From the NCBI RefSeq assembly GCF_940670685.1, contig NZ_OW711693.1:1178001-1242000 (forward strand): a stretch of 64,000 nucleotides of DNA, in the 5' to 3' direction. Positions 33,593-42,830 of the stretch are shown here, one piece after another. The translations under genes and the position numbers were made by a program. A model generated the notes under the pieces. It worked only from the letters and a program-made list of their open reading frames with translations, had not been told where the DNA came from and did no database searches. The DNA is from Anaeropeptidivorans aminofermentans. GTDB taxonomy: Bacteria > Bacillota > Clostridia > Lachnospirales > UBA5962. The number at the start of each line of letters is the position of its first letter. Position 1 is the first letter of the stretch.

Positions 33593-34057
33593 AAGAATTG
33601 CGATACCGAGATTCAGATACCCTGCAAAAGTTACCCACAGAAGATATGGCAGCATGAAATATGCCGCTATTTTTGATATCCTTAAAAATGAAATGGTCGT
33701 AGCCAGAATTAGAAGCCATAAAGTAACGAGCCAGATAAAGGCGAAAAAATACAAATTTAAATTAAAAAATAAAAAAGACCAAAAAAAGTTAAAGAAAAGT
33801 TGCAAGCCATAAAGTCTTATAGCTCTGCCAATGTTTTCTTGCGGTGCCCGCGATGTAAGAATTAGATAGGAAGCAATGCCCATTAGTATATAGAGTATAG
33901 TCCAAGCCACTGGAAATACCCATCCCGGAGGCGACAATGGAGGCTTGTCTAGAACTTCAAAAGTCCCCATGCTGTTCTTTGAAATAAATCCTGCAACGCC
34001 GCCTGCAATCAGTGGAATCGCAATGCAAATTAATAGTGTTTTCCATTTAATTTTCAA
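33587..34057 (-). CDS. TspO/MBR family protein
   Basis: A 156-residue, five-helix membrane protein of the TspO/translocator family that binds porphyrins and cholesterol-like ligands. PPLSPPGWVFPVAWTILYILMGIASYLI is the conserved helix 1-2 region, and ALQLFFNFFWS and a C-terminal PYLLWVTFAGYLNLGIAILN stretch are also typical. In bacteria it affects tetrapyrrole and stress responses. TTG 34057 is chosen because GAGGGTGATT lies upstream at good spacing; upstream codons carry no family residues. Monocistronic. Confidence 0.9.
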   Translation of the reverse strand: MKIKWKTLLICIAIPLIAGGVAGFISKNSMGTFEVLDKPPLSPPGWVFPVAWTILYILMGIASYLILTSRAPQENIGRAIRLYGLQLFFNFFWSFLFFNLNLYFFAFIWLVTLWLLILATTISFLRISKIAAYFMLPYLLWVTFAGYLNLGIAILN

Positions 34058-34464
34058 GTAATCACCCTCTTTGCGTATATAATATGCCAAAGCGATAGAA
34101 ATTATGAGGATAAAAGCCGACTGATGACTTTATACATCATCGCAGAAGTGATTTTTCAGTATAACTTTTTGTAAAAGAATCTATCTGAAGGCCTTTATCA
34201 TTATATGTTTATCCTCTTTTTTCTATATCTTATGGCGGTTTTTGAAAATTATCAAAGGCTTTGCAGTCCTATATCAATAGATATTATCTGTATCGAATTA
34301 TCCTTTGAAAAGTATAAATTAGGTATCATTGAGCAGAATAATAACTGCTGATCTATTTATACAGATAAATATTATAGTAAATCATCTTAAAGGGAAAAAT
34401 TTTGCCTTCTTTAAGTCTAATTACTATCTTATGCTGTAATTAAAACCTCTTATAAGGAGGAGCA
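34058..34464. other. 407-bp gap between tspO and prsW-like genes
   Basis: The gap is a divergent regulatory region. It holds a GATGA/TCATC hairpin near 34123-34141 and AT-rich stretches. A fragment TATAGTAAATC at 34374 recalls a repeat end. No gene is seen. Confidence 0.4.
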
Positions 34465-35151
34465 ATGAAGCTTTTAAGTATTGCCATAGCACCTGTTATA
34501 ATTGCCGTTATTTATATTTATATAAGAGATAAATATGAAAAAGAGCCCTGGGACCTGCTTTTTTTAGGGGTAATTTTTGGGGCGGTTATAACGGCTCCTA
34601 TAATAAAAATTGAAAATATTGTTACTTCATGGATGCCGGTCCTTGGAAAAATAGAAGAAGCATTTTATATGGCTTTTATTGTTGCGTCTTTGGTTGAGGA
34701 AGCGATGAAATATATAGTGCTTTATTTTCTATCCTGGAGAAACAGAAATTTTAATGAAAAGTTTGACGGAATCGTCTATGCCGTTTTTATAGCCCTTGGA
34801 TTTGCCGGGGTTGAAAATATTCTTTATGTATTTAACCCGGATTTCGGCGGCCTGGATACGGCCATAGGCAGAAGCATAATATCTGTTCCCGCCCATGGAA
34901 TATTTGGCGTAAGCATGGGCTATAGCTTTGCCATGGCAAAATTTGAGCCTGAAAACAGAACAAGACATATGCTTTTGGGCTTTATCGTGCCTTTGCTTCT
35001 TCATGGGGTTTTCGACTTCATTTTGTTGTCGGAAATATCTGTTCTTATGCCGCTCTTTTGGGTTTTTGTTCTCTTCCTATGGGTATATGCCCTTAAAAGA
35101 ATTAAAATTCATGTGGAAAGCTCTCCCTTTAAGCCTACAAAAGAAAAATAA
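34465..35151 (+). CDS. PrsW family membrane metalloprotease
   Basis: A 228-residue, roughly seven-helix membrane protein. The family motifs are SLVEEAMKYIVLYF (EExxK), FAGVENILYVF (ExxxY/F-type), VPAHGIFGVSMGYSFA and LLLHGVFDFIL (HxxxD). In Bacillus subtilis PrsW starts degradation of anti-sigma factor RsiW; other homologues act on unknown substrates. GGAGGAGCA lies 5 bp before the ATG. No sigma/anti-sigma pair is adjacent. The next gene (Nudix) starts 95 bp later. Confidence 0.9.
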   Translation: MKLLSIAIAPVIIAVIYIYIRDKYEKEPWDLLFLGVIFGAVITAPIIKIENIVTSWMPVLGKIEEAFYMAFIVASLVEEAMKYIVLYFLSWRNRNFNEKFDGIVYAVFIALGFAGVENILYVFNPDFGGLDTAIGRSIISVPAHGIFGVSMGYSFAMAKFEPENRTRHMLLGFIVPLLLHGVFDFILLSEISVLMPLFWVFVLFLWVYALKRIKIHVESSPFKPTKEK

Positions 35152-35245
35152 ATATGTTGAAAAAAAGGGGTATATAGTTTATACTTTTTATAGTTAAGTA
35201 AATAAGTAGCATTGTAAGTCAATGCCCCTATCGGAGGAATTCAAA

Positions 35246-35716
35246 TTGATTGAAGCAGTTAGCTGCGGAGGCGTTGTTTTCCATAAAGGGAAGGTCTTAT
35301 TACTGTATAAAAACCAAAACGGTAAATACATGGGATGGGTAATGCCGAAGGGTACCATAGAAGAAGGGGAAACTTTTAAGCAAACTGCTTTGCGTGAGGT
35401 AAAGGAGGAAACAGGAGTTAGTGCTAAAATAATTAAATATATCGGAAAAACCCAGTACAGCTTTAAAGGCAATGACGATTTAGTCAATAAAACTGTCCAC
35501 TGGTATCTGATGAGCGCCGATTCTTTTTACTGCAAGCCTCAGGCTGAAGAGTTTTTTGCAGACGCAGGGTACTACAAACAGCATGAGGCATATCATCTGC
35601 TTAAATTTCATGATGAAAAACAGATAATGCGAAAAGCCTACCATGAATATAATGAACTAAGGCGTAATAAAGACCGGATAAACAAGCCTTACCGCAAAAG
35701 CGGAATAAAATATTAG
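35246..35716 (+). CDS. Nudix hydrolase
   Basis: A 156-residue Nudix hydrolase. The Nudix box GTIEEGETFKQTALREVKEETGV matches G-x5-E-x7-R-E-U-x-E-E-x-G-U exactly. Such enzymes cleave nucleoside diphosphates linked to another moiety; the substrate is not predictable. TTG 35246 is chosen because GGAGG lies 8 bp upstream; ATG 35222 lies before that site and would be untranslated. The next small membrane protein follows after 15 bp behind AGGAGG, forming an operon. Confidence 0.9.
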   Translation: MIEAVSCGGVVFHKGKVLLLYKNQNGKYMGWVMPKGTIEEGETFKQTALREVKEETGVSAKIIKYIGKTQYSFKGNDDLVNKTVHWYLMSADSFYCKPQAEEFFADAGYYKQHEAYHLLKFHDEKQIMRKAYHEYNELRRNKDRINKPYRKSGIKY

Positions 35717-35731
35717 TTAGGAGGAAAGTCA

Positions 35732-35986
35732 ATGAAAAAAATGTTTGATGAAGAATTCAGCTTAGACGAGATAAAAAACAGCCTGAGAAAACTTCAAAAA
35801 TCAAGTAAGGAAAAGAACTGCTGGATTACAGCCCTTGTAATTATTTCTATAGTTGCCGTAATAGCTACAATGGCCGTTGCTATAGTAAAGCTTACAAACA
35901 AAAACGACCTTGATGACTTGTTTGACGAAGAGTTTGATGAAGATTATGACGATTACTACGCAAGCGACGAGGACTTTGAACAATAA
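35732..35986 (+). CDS. Small single-pass membrane protein with acidic tail
   Basis: An 84-residue protein. A charged start (MKKMFDEEFSLDEIKNSLRKLQKSS) is followed by one hydrophobic helix at about 32-54 and a strikingly acidic C-terminal tail in which about 20 of 27 residues are Asp or Glu. I do not recognise a named family. It follows the Nudix gene closely and precedes a strong terminator. The tail could bind cations or basic proteins. Confidence 0.72.
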   Translation: MKKMFDEEFSLDEIKNSLRKLQKSSKEKNCWITALVIISIVAVIATMAVAIVKLTNKNDLDDLFDEEFDEDYDDYYASDEDFEQ

Positions 35987-35992
35987 TATCTC

Positions 35993-36022
35993 AGGAGCTT
36001 TCTAAAAGAAAGCTCCTTTTTT
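35993..36022 (+). terminator. Terminator of the Nudix operon
   Basis: AGGAGCTTTCT and AGAAAGCTCCT form an 11-bp perfect stem with an AAA loop, followed by TTTTTTG. Confidence 0.9.
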
Positions 36023-36034
36023 GTTGCTTTTATG

Positions 36035-36140
36035 TATAGCCAGTTTGCTTTTGTTTCGCAGTAAGCAACAGGCTCCAAAAGGCATAAAATCAAGGAAAAG
36101 CGAATTTACAACGCTACTGTTTTACTTTTATTCAAGTATA
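36035..36140. repeat. Palindromic repeat family B, copy 3
   Basis: TATAGCCAGTTTGCTTTTG with AAGGAAAAGCGAATTTACAACGCTACTG and the TTTTACTTTTATTCAAGTATA tail. It follows the terminator by 12 bp. Confidence 0.65.
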
Positions 36141-36400
36141 AACGGTATTTTAATCCAATCAGGTTTTTTTTGGTCTATTTGATAAAGTTACTCTTTCATA
36201 TGTATTCAAGTATACGTTTAAAGAAAAATATAATAGTATAAATATTTATGGAAACCATGAGTAAATCATATGAATATTTTTAATTTTCAGATAAATATAG
36301 TCATAAGAGAAACTTTTTCTGTGGAAAACACCTTCCTTATTATGGAAATTTGAAAACTTATTAATTTTAAATAAAAAAATGTACAATTTTAATATACATA

Positions 36401-36430
36401 TTGAAAAAAATTTGATAGAATATATATAAT
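36401..36430 (+). promoter_or_regulatory. Candidate promoter of exoA
   Basis: TTGAAA (36401-36406), 18 bp, TATAAT (36425-36430), about 130 bp before the exoA start. Confidence 0.6.
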
Positions 36431-36558
36431 GTGCTTTTTATATATAGTTAACAAATCTATTTTTGATTGATATGCTTTAAAGAATAGGAACTTAAAAATG
36501 TTTTACAAGCGTATGCTTGTATCATTTTAGTATATATTATACAAAAAGGAGTAGTTTT

Positions 36559-37317
36559 ATGCTGAAGATGATTTCCTGGAATGTTAACGGGCTTAGGGCC
36601 GCCATTACGAAAGGATTTGAAGATTTTTTCAAAAGCGAAGACGCCGACATTTTCTGCATACAGGAAACTAAAATGCAGGAAGGGCAGGCAGAGCTTAATT
36701 TAGAGGGATATTATCAGTATTTTAACAGTGCCGTTAAAAAAGGGTATTCAGGAACAGGCCTTTTTACAAAAATTAAACCTTTAAATGTTACTTACGGGAT
36801 AAATATAGCAGACCATGATAATGAAGGTAGGGTGATTACTGCCGAATATGAGAACTTTTTCCTTGTGAATGTCTATACTCCTAATTCTCAAAGGGAGCTT
36901 GCAAGGCTCAGCTACCGTATGGAATGGGAGGAGGCCTTTCTTTCCTATTTGAATGGCCTTAGAGAGAAAAAGCCTTTGGTTTTATGCGGAGACCTTAATG
37001 TTGCCCATAAAGAAATAGACCTTAAGAATCCAAAGACCAACAGGAAAAATGCCGGCTTTACAGATGAAGAAAGAGAAAAGTTCACCGTCCTTCTTGGTGA
37101 AGGATATGTAGATTCTTTCAGGCATTTTTATCCCGATAAAGAAGGGGCCTATACCTGGTGGAGCTACATGAGAAACGCCAGAGGAACAAATGCAGGGTGG
37201 CGTATTGACTATTTTGTTGTTTCGGAAAACATAAAGGACAAGCTTAAGGACGCTGTTATTTATTCTGATATTTACGGAAGCGACCATTGCCCTGTGGGCA
37301 TTTTGATTGATTTATAG
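36559..37317 (+). CDS. exoA: Exodeoxyribonuclease III / AP endonuclease
   Basis: A 252-residue enzyme of the exonuclease III family, which cuts DNA at abasic sites and removes 3' blocks in base-excision repair. MISWNVNGLRAAITKGF, IFCIQETKMQ (metal Glu), VNVYTPNS, LCGDLNVAHKEIDL, WWSYMRNARGTNAGWRIDY and GSDHCPVGI are the standard catalytic segments. ATG 36559 is chosen because AAAAGGAG lies 8 bp upstream. Monocistronic. Confidence 0.96.
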   Translation: MLKMISWNVNGLRAAITKGFEDFFKSEDADIFCIQETKMQEGQAELNLEGYYQYFNSAVKKGYSGTGLFTKIKPLNVTYGINIADHDNEGRVITAEYENFFLVNVYTPNSQRELARLSYRMEWEEAFLSYLNGLREKKPLVLCGDLNVAHKEIDLKNPKTNRKNAGFTDEEREKFTVLLGEGYVDSFRHFYPDKEGAYTWWSYMRNARGTNAGWRIDYFVVSENIKDKLKDAVIYSDIYGSDHCPVGILIDL

Positions 37318-37677
37318 CATTTGATTTGTCTATGATGATATAAAATATGATTTTGGGTATGCTATAATTAACAAAAGGAATTGACATTTACTGTATTATT
37401 TATATTCTTTCTATAAAAAAAATTAAGTTTTTTTAAATTTGCTCTTTAAATTTTGCTGAATATGTTATAAACTTGTATCAAGGGTTTAATCTGAGTTTTA
37501 TATGTTAAATTCCATGTAAAAAGTGCGTGCACAGTTGATTATCCTATAGCTTTCTAAAAAGGTACTAAAAATTATCAAAATTCAGCCGCTATGAACAGAA
37601 ATTCTTAACTTAAAGGTTAATATTTGATTCTAATGATGCAAATGCGAGGCATGAATCAACGAATAAGGAGAGGTATT
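37318..37677. other. 360-bp AT-rich gap before the CdaR-type gene
   Basis: I see only AT-rich sequence with a possible TTGACA at 37381 that lacks a good -10 partner. No terminator for exoA is evident. Confidence 0.4.
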
Positions 37678-38769
37678 ATGATTTCGAATCAAATTCTGCA
37701 AAACACAATTAATGGATTAAAAAATATAACTAAATGTGATTTAAGCGTAATTGAAAGAGAAGGAAAAATAATTGTAAGCACCGAGGAAGACATGATAGGT
37801 AAATATGCCGACAGCATAGAAAGCTTTATTTCTTCACCGGCTGAAGGCCAGAGCCTTCAAGGATATAATTATTTTAAAGTATTTGATAATAATGTTGCAG
37901 AATATGTTGTTGCTGCAAAAGGCGAGGATGTTGAAAGCTACAGGGTAGGCCAGATTGCCGCCTTTAATATTCAAAACCTTCTTGTGGCATATAAAGAACG
38001 CTACGATAAGGATAATTTCATAAAAAATCTTCTTCTTGATAATTTGCTTTTAGTTGATATATACGGCAGGGCGAAAAAGCTGCACATCGAAAACAGCGTT
38101 CCCAGAATCGTATATTTAATTGAAACAGATATTGACAAGGAAATGAATGTCGTTGAAATCGTGAGAAATATTTTCCCTACGAGAAGCAAGGATTTCGTTA
38201 CGGCAGTGGATGAAAAAAGCATTATTCTTGTGAAAGAATTAAAGGATAAAGAAAATAAAGAAGAAATTGAAAAAACAGCAAAGGTAATCAGTGAGACTCT
38301 TTTAAGTGAAGTTATGATTAAATGCCATATTGCTATCGGTACCGTTGTAAGCGACCTTAAATTCGTTTCCGCTTCCTATAAAGAGGCTAAAATGGCCCTT
38401 GAAGTAGGTAAAATATTTGAATCGGATAAAACCATAGTAAATTATGATAAGCTTGGCATAGGCCGTTTGATTTACCAGCTTCCCCTTTCCCTTTGCAAAA
38501 TGTTTGTGGATGAAGTTCTTCACGGTATCACTATGGACCAGTTTGATGAGGAGACTTTAACAACAGTAAACAAGTTTTTTGAAAATAATCTGAATGTTTC
38601 CGAAACTTCACGCCAGATTTATATTCATAGAAATACCCTTGTTTACAGGCTTGACAAGCTTCAGAAAATGACAGGCCTTGACCTTAGAAATTTCGATGAT
38701 GCCATTATTTTTAAAATTACCCTTATGGTAAGTAAATATATGGCATATAAGGAAAACAATATGTATTAA
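37678..38769 (+). CDS. CdaR/PucR-type transcriptional regulator
   Basis: A 363-residue regulator. The N-terminal part resembles the sugar-diacid recognition domain of CdaR (MISNQILQNTINGLKNITKCDLSVI). A GGDEF-like degenerate middle carries IGTVVSDLKFVSASYKEAKMALEVG. The C-terminal PucR-type helix-turn-helix is NNLNVSETSRQIYIHRNTLVYRLDKLQKMTGLD. CdaR in E. coli controls glucarate/glycerate use. A glycerate kinase gene lies 5 kb downstream, so a regulatory link is possible but separated by the fts genes. ATG 37678 is chosen because AAGGAGAGG lies upstream. Confidence 0.88.
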   Translation: MISNQILQNTINGLKNITKCDLSVIEREGKIIVSTEEDMIGKYADSIESFISSPAEGQSLQGYNYFKVFDNNVAEYVVAAKGEDVESYRVGQIAAFNIQNLLVAYKERYDKDNFIKNLLLDNLLLVDIYGRAKKLHIENSVPRIVYLIETDIDKEMNVVEIVRNIFPTRSKDFVTAVDEKSIILVKELKDKENKEEIEKTAKVISETLLSEVMIKCHIAIGTVVSDLKFVSASYKEAKMALEVGKIFESDKTIVNYDKLGIGRLIYQLPLSLCKMFVDEVLHGITMDQFDEETLTTVNKFFENNLNVSETSRQIYIHRNTLVYRLDKLQKMTGLDLRNFDDAIIFKITLMVSKYMAYKENNMY

Positions 38770-39070
38770 ATCTTAATTTGATTTTTACTCTGAAAAAGTT
38801 TAATATACTTATATTAGGGCGAGCTTAAATATCAATTAATTTGATTATTCAAAAACGCCAAGCAAATTAAGCCCTATTATTTAGGGTTTAATTTATATTG
38901 AGGAACAAAACTTTAATATAGGTATTTGCTTTATAATTATCGAACTAAAAATAAGCTTGGTAATTATAGGAGGTCGCTCACTTAAAAAAGATTTACAAGC
39001 TTTCGCGTGTATCTTTTTCCAAGTTCGCTTCGTATAAATAGGCGCTATGAAGGGCGCTGTAAAAGCAGAG
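38770..39070. other. Gap between the CdaR-type gene and ftsE region
   Basis: AT-rich, with a CGAGCTTAAAT...ATTTAGGG mixed region and a GGAGGTCGCTC near 38970 that opens no recognisable gene. No clear terminator is visible. Confidence 0.35.
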
Positions 39071-39151
39071 CATAGTAAATTTAAAATTAAACAGTAACAA
39101 AATCTGTATATTTGTTGGGTTTTGCTGTTTCTTTATAGGAAATTTACGACA
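39071..39151. repeat. Shortened family A copy before ftsE
   Basis: CATAGTAAATTTAAAATTAAACAGTAACAAAATC at the left and GGGTTTTGCTGTTTCTTTATAGGAAATTTACG at the right, with most of the centre deleted (81 bp). Confidence 0.58.
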
Positions 39152-39219
39152 TATGTGCGGAACTTGAAATTTTCATCAGTTCCGCTTAAATGCTTTCTTG
39201 TAACGGAAGGAAGATAATT

Positions 39220-39906
39220 TTGATTGAGCTTAAGAATGTTACAAAGGTCTACGAAAACGGTGCGGAGGCCGTAAATAATATTTCATTGAAAATAAATCAG
39301 GACGAATTTGTTTTTATAGTAGGTTCAAGCGGTTCGGGAAAATCTACCCTCATAAGAATGCTTATGAAAGAGGTTGAGCCTACGGAGGGAAGCATTTATA
39401 TAAATGATACGGATATCACACAGCTTTCAAGAAATGAGATTCCTTATTTAAGAAGGCAGATGGGCGTGGTGTTTCAGGATTTCAGGCTCCTTAAAAATAA
39501 AACGGTTTATGAAAACGTCGCTTTTGCCATGGAGGTTACGGAAGCAAGCAACAGGGAAATAAGACGTTCTGTTCCTGCGGTGCTTGCCTTGGTAGGGCTT
39601 CAAAGGAAGGCAAAGGCCTATCCGAACCAGCTTTCAGGCGGAGAACAGCAAAGATGCGCCCTTGCAAGAGCCATTGTGAATAAGCCGCCCATACTTCTTG
39701 CGGACGAGCCTACAGGAAATCTGGATCCTGATACTGCATGGGAAATAATGCAGCTTTTAGATGATATTAATTACAGGGGTACAACCGTCGTTATTGCTAC
39801 CCATGCCAAGGACATAGTAGACGAAATGCAAAAAAGAGTTGTAACCATTAAAAACGGCATTATATTAAGAGACGTTGAAAAGGGTGGTTATAGCGATGAA
39901 GCTTAG
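39220..39906 (+). CDS. ftsE: Cell division ATP-binding protein FtsE
   Basis: A 228-residue ABC ATPase that pairs with FtsX and couples division to septal peptidoglycan hydrolysis. Walker A is GSSGSGKST (about 35-43), the signature is [17 protein letters not shown], Walker B is [13 protein letters not shown], and the switch is [11 protein letters not shown] 39220 is chosen as it gives the conserved [14 protein letters not shown] start with AAGGAAG before it; the ATG at 39190 would add 10 unconserved residues. It overlaps ftsX by 11 bp. Confidence 0.96.
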   Translation: MIELKNVTKVYENGAEAVNNISLKINQDEFVFIVGSSGSGKSTLIRMLMKEVEPTEGSIYINDTDITQLSRNEIPYLRRQMGVVFQDFRLLKNKTVYENVAFAMEVTEASNREIRRSVPAVLALVGLQRKAKAYPNQLSGGEQQRCALARAIVNKPPILLADEPTGNLDPDTAWEIMQLLDDINYRGTTVVIATHAKDIVDEMQKRVVTIKNGIILRDVEKGGYSDEA

Positions 39907-40813
39907 AAATATGAAATATTATTTCCGCGAATCCATAAGCAGCATAATAAGAAACAGACTTATGAGCGTTGCCTCAATAATTACTGTGGCTTGTTGCATA
40001 TTAATCCTTGGATTTTCATACTGTATAGTATCAAACCTTGATTATATATTAAAAAATCTGGAAAGCGAAATGATGCTTTCAGTATATGTGATGGATTCTT
40101 ATGATGAAGACAAAATTGAAGAGTTAAAATCTAAAATTTTAAGTATAGAACATGTCACAGGAACAGACTATATATCCTCTAAAGAGGCAATGGAGAACTT
40201 TGCCAAGACCTACGGTTCAGACGATGAGGAAAATTTCTTCACAGGTCTTGAAGATTCCGAGGATAATATTCTTCCCCGGTCCTTTGACATTCAGGTTGAT
40301 GATATAGAAAATCAGGAATATGTAAAAAATGAACTTGAAAAAATGGTAGGGGAAGAGCTTGAAAAAGTCAAATATGACAAGGAAAGCATAGACGTTATCA
40401 TAGGGATTAATAATATAATAAGAATAGCCAGTATCATAATTATTTTGTTTTTAGGCCTAGTCTCTGTTATAATAATCATGAACACTATAAAATTGACCGT
40501 AAACAACAGGAAAATCGAAATCAATATTATGAAATACGTAGGCGCTACGGATTCTTTCATACGCTGGCCCTTTATTATTGAAGGCATGATTATAGGCTTA
40601 ATCGGTGCGGCAATACCTACAGCCTTATGCTGGTTCAGCTATGGAAAAGCTATAGACCTTATCAATGCAAATATACCGGCCCTTACATCATTGGTAGAAT
40701 TTAAGTCGGTTTATTCCGTTTTTGCTGTTTTGATACCGTTTTCGTTGGTGCTTGGTGTTATTATAGGAGCAATAGGAAGCGTAACTTCTATAAAGAGACA
40801 CCTGCTGGTCTAA
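39896..40813 (+). CDS. ftsX: Cell division protein FtsX
   Basis: A 305-residue four-helix membrane protein. [28 protein letters not shown] leads into helix 1, an extracellular domain with YDEDKIEELKSKILSIEHV and FDIQV follows, and then three helices with MKYVGATDSFIRWPFIIEGMIIGLIGA. ATG 39896 lies 8 bp behind AGGGTGG and inside the end of ftsE. FtsX relays ATP hydrolysis by FtsE to an extracellular hydrolase or activator, here most likely the M23 protein encoded next. Confidence 0.95.
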   Translation: MKLRNMKYYFRESISSIIRNRLMSVASIITVACCILILGFSYCIVSNLDYILKNLESEMMLSVYVMDSYDEDKIEELKSKILSIEHVTGTDYISSKEAMENFAKTYGSDDEENFFTGLEDSEDNILPRSFDIQVDDIENQEYVKNELEKMVGEELEKVKYDKESIDVIIGINNIIRIASIIIILFLGLVSVIIIMNTIKLTVNNRKIEINIMKYVGATDSFIRWPFIIEGMIIGLIGAAIPTALCWFSYGKAIDLINANIPALTSLVEFKSVYSVFAVLIPFSLVLGVIIGAIGSVTSIKRHLLV

Positions 40814-40837
40814 TTTAAGTTAGGAAGGTGCTTGCTC

Positions 40838-42001
40838 TTGAAAAGGCTTAGATTGATATTAACTGTATTATTGCTTATCATTTCTTTTTCCGGCAATGTA
40901 TATGCAAAAAGTATAAGCGATTTAATGAAAGACAGAGATAGCTTAAAAAATCAGCAAAGTGATATTAAAAGCTCTCTTTCAGACGTTCAGAATAAAAAGA
41001 AAACTACTCAGGAAGAAATAGCGGAATATGATGAGCAGCTTAATAAAGTTACGGAGCAGCTTGAAGAAATAGCGCTTCAGCTTGAAAAGTCAAATGAGCT
41101 TCTTAAAAAAACGGGCAAAGAGCTTGAAGAAGCAAAAAAAGCCTGTGAAAATCAAAATGAAACCTTTAGAAAACGCGCACGGTACATGTACATGAACGGA
41201 AAGCTCAATTATCTTGACATTGTTTTAAAGGCTGAAAGCATAAGTGATTTGATTAAAAGAATAGATTATGTCAACAGGATTGTTGCATATGATTTAAGCC
41301 TTATTGAAAGGCTTGAAAAAGGCCAGCAGCTAATAGACGAAAAATACGCTGAATACCAAAAGCAAAAAGACGATTTGGCGGCATTTGAGCTTGTTGAAAC
41401 AGGAAGACAGCATAGCTATGAAGCCCTTGTAAAAGAAAAGGAGGCCATGCTTGCATCTCTTTCCGCCGATGAGGTTGAATGGCTTAAAAAGCTTGAAATT
41501 CTGGATAATGACAGTAAAGAAGTAGAAAAACAGATTACTAAAATGCAGGAAGAAGAAAGAAGAAAGGCGGCAGCGGCAAAAGGTGCTGCAAGCCCGGCTT
41601 ATACATATGACGGCGGCTCTCTTCAATGGCCGGTTCCGGGTAAAGCATACATATCTTCAGGCTACGGATGGAGAACCATGTCCGGTAAAAAGGAATTCCA
41701 TACTGGAATAGACATACCTGCTGCCAGAGGCTGGAATATTATAGCTGCCGAAGGCGGAACAGTCATAAGCGCCGGCTGGATGAACGGATATGGCAATACA
41801 GTGGTTATAAGTCACGGAAATGGTTTAAGCACATTATATGCCCATAACTCCAGCCTCTCTGTGAGAGCAGGAGATACAGTATCACGAGGCCAAGTTATTG
41901 CCAAATGCGGAAGCACGGGAATTTCCACCGGTAATCACAGCCACTTTGAAGTAAGAGTAAACGGTAAGCATACAAACCCGAGAACTTATGTAAGCCCCTA
42001 A
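40838..42001 (+). CDS. EnvC-type M23 peptidase / FtsEX partner
   Basis: A 387-residue secreted protein. A signal peptide (about 1-25) precedes a long coiled coil (about 27-250) rich in Glu, Gln and Lys. A C-terminal M23 domain has FHTGIDIPAARG, GTVISAGWMNGYGNTVVISHG, TLYAHNS and GNHSHFEVRVNG. The zinc ligands His-x3-Asp and H-x-H are present, so it may be an active endopeptidase rather than a dead activator. The third motif is HSHFE, not the more usual HLHFE. TTG 40838 is chosen, 9 bp after AGGAAGG; TTG 40832 is too near. It is encoded 24 bp after ftsX. Confidence 0.92.
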   Translation: MKRLRLILTVLLLIISFSGNVYAKSISDLMKDRDSLKNQQSDIKSSLSDVQNKKKTTQEEIAEYDEQLNKVTEQLEEIALQLEKSNELLKKTGKELEEAKKACENQNETFRKRARYMYMNGKLNYLDIVLKAESISDLIKRIDYVNRIVAYDLSLIERLEKGQQLIDEKYAEYQKQKDDLAAFELVETGRQHSYEALVKEKEAMLASLSADEVEWLKKLEILDNDSKEVEKQITKMQEEERRKAAAAKGAASPAYTYDGGSLQWPVPGKAYISSGYGWRTMSGKKEFHTGIDIPAARGWNIIAAEGGTVISAGWMNGYGNTVVISHGNGLSTLYAHNSSLSVRAGDTVSRGQVIAKCGSTGISTGNHSHFEVRVNGKHTNPRTYVSP

Positions 42002-42018
42002 AATTAAAGACTAATATG

Positions 42019-42046
42019 AAAAACAGCCGTTAGGCTGTTTTTTTAT
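42019..42046 (+). terminator. Terminator of the ftsEX operon
   Basis: AAAAACAGCC and GGCTGTTTTT pair perfectly around GTTA, followed by TT. Confidence 0.88.
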
Positions 42047-42133
42047 GTAATTATCTATAATGAAAAGACACGCCTTAGAACAGGGCGGGTTGGTTTACAA
42101 ATTAAAGAAAACGGTTTGAATTGTAAAGCAATC

Positions 42134-42273
42134 TATAGTAATTTTCTTATAAAGAAGTAATAAAAACCTATCCACAAGGGACTCAAAAACACGGCTTTCC
42201 ACAGGAAACGGTACATTTTTGAACTCTCGTAAATATACGGTTTTTGTTACTGTTTAACTTTAAATTTACTGTA
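42134..42273. repeat. Family A copy after the EnvC-like gene
   Basis: TATAGTAATTTTCTTATAAAGAAGTAATAAAAACC left, GGTTTTTGTTACTGTTTAACTTTAAATTTACTGTA right, and a nested CAAAAACACGGCTTTCC / GGAAACGGTACATTTTTG hairpin at the centre. Confidence 0.68.
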
Positions 42274-42476
42274 AATTTCATTTTCTGTTCTTTTATAGAA
42301 GAAGTTCTTATAAAAATATAATATACTTAAGTCAATAGGAAAATCTAGCATAGTTAAATGAAGAAAAGGAAAAACCTAACTGGATGAAACAGCATTTACG
42401 GCATTTTTATCTTATGATATTTTGTGAAGCAAAAATTCTTCTTGTTTTAAAGCCCAATATAGTAAAGCAAATTGAT

Positions 42477-42606
42477 TATAGTAAATTTCACTGAAAGATG
42501 TAATAAAAATCTATTTTTCATAAACGGCTTAAACATATAAAATTCCTATGTTTAAGCCATTCAAAACATACGATTTTTATTACTGTTTAATTTGAAATTT
42601 ACTATA
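42477..42606. repeat. Family A copy, GGCTTAAACATA subtype
   Basis: TATAGTAAATTTCACTGAAAGATG at the left and ATTACTGTTTAATTTGAAATTTACTATA at the right. The central hairpin is GGCTTAAACATATA with TATGTTTAAGCC. The copy at 52951 is the same subtype in the opposite orientation. Confidence 0.7.
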
Positions 42607-42830
42607 CATAATAAAACCCGTAGATTTTATACTTAGGTTTTCAGATAATTTTACATTAGGTTTCTATTTGTGGTAAAATATATAATTGTTGTAAAATAAT
42701 GAAAAAATATGATACTTGCTTAAAAATAATTTGCACGTTGACACTATCATTTTTCAGTTCACTTAGTATAAATTAATTTCAGAGGAAACACGCAGGCGTA
42801 AAGTATTATCTTAAAAGGACAGGTGAAGAA

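Noticed and set aside
34090-34180. Second fluoride riboswitch near the prsW-like gene
   Set aside because: A CTGATGACTT and a CGCAGAAG recall the 16123 region, but P1 and the AACCGC strand are missing, so it is at best a relic or chance.
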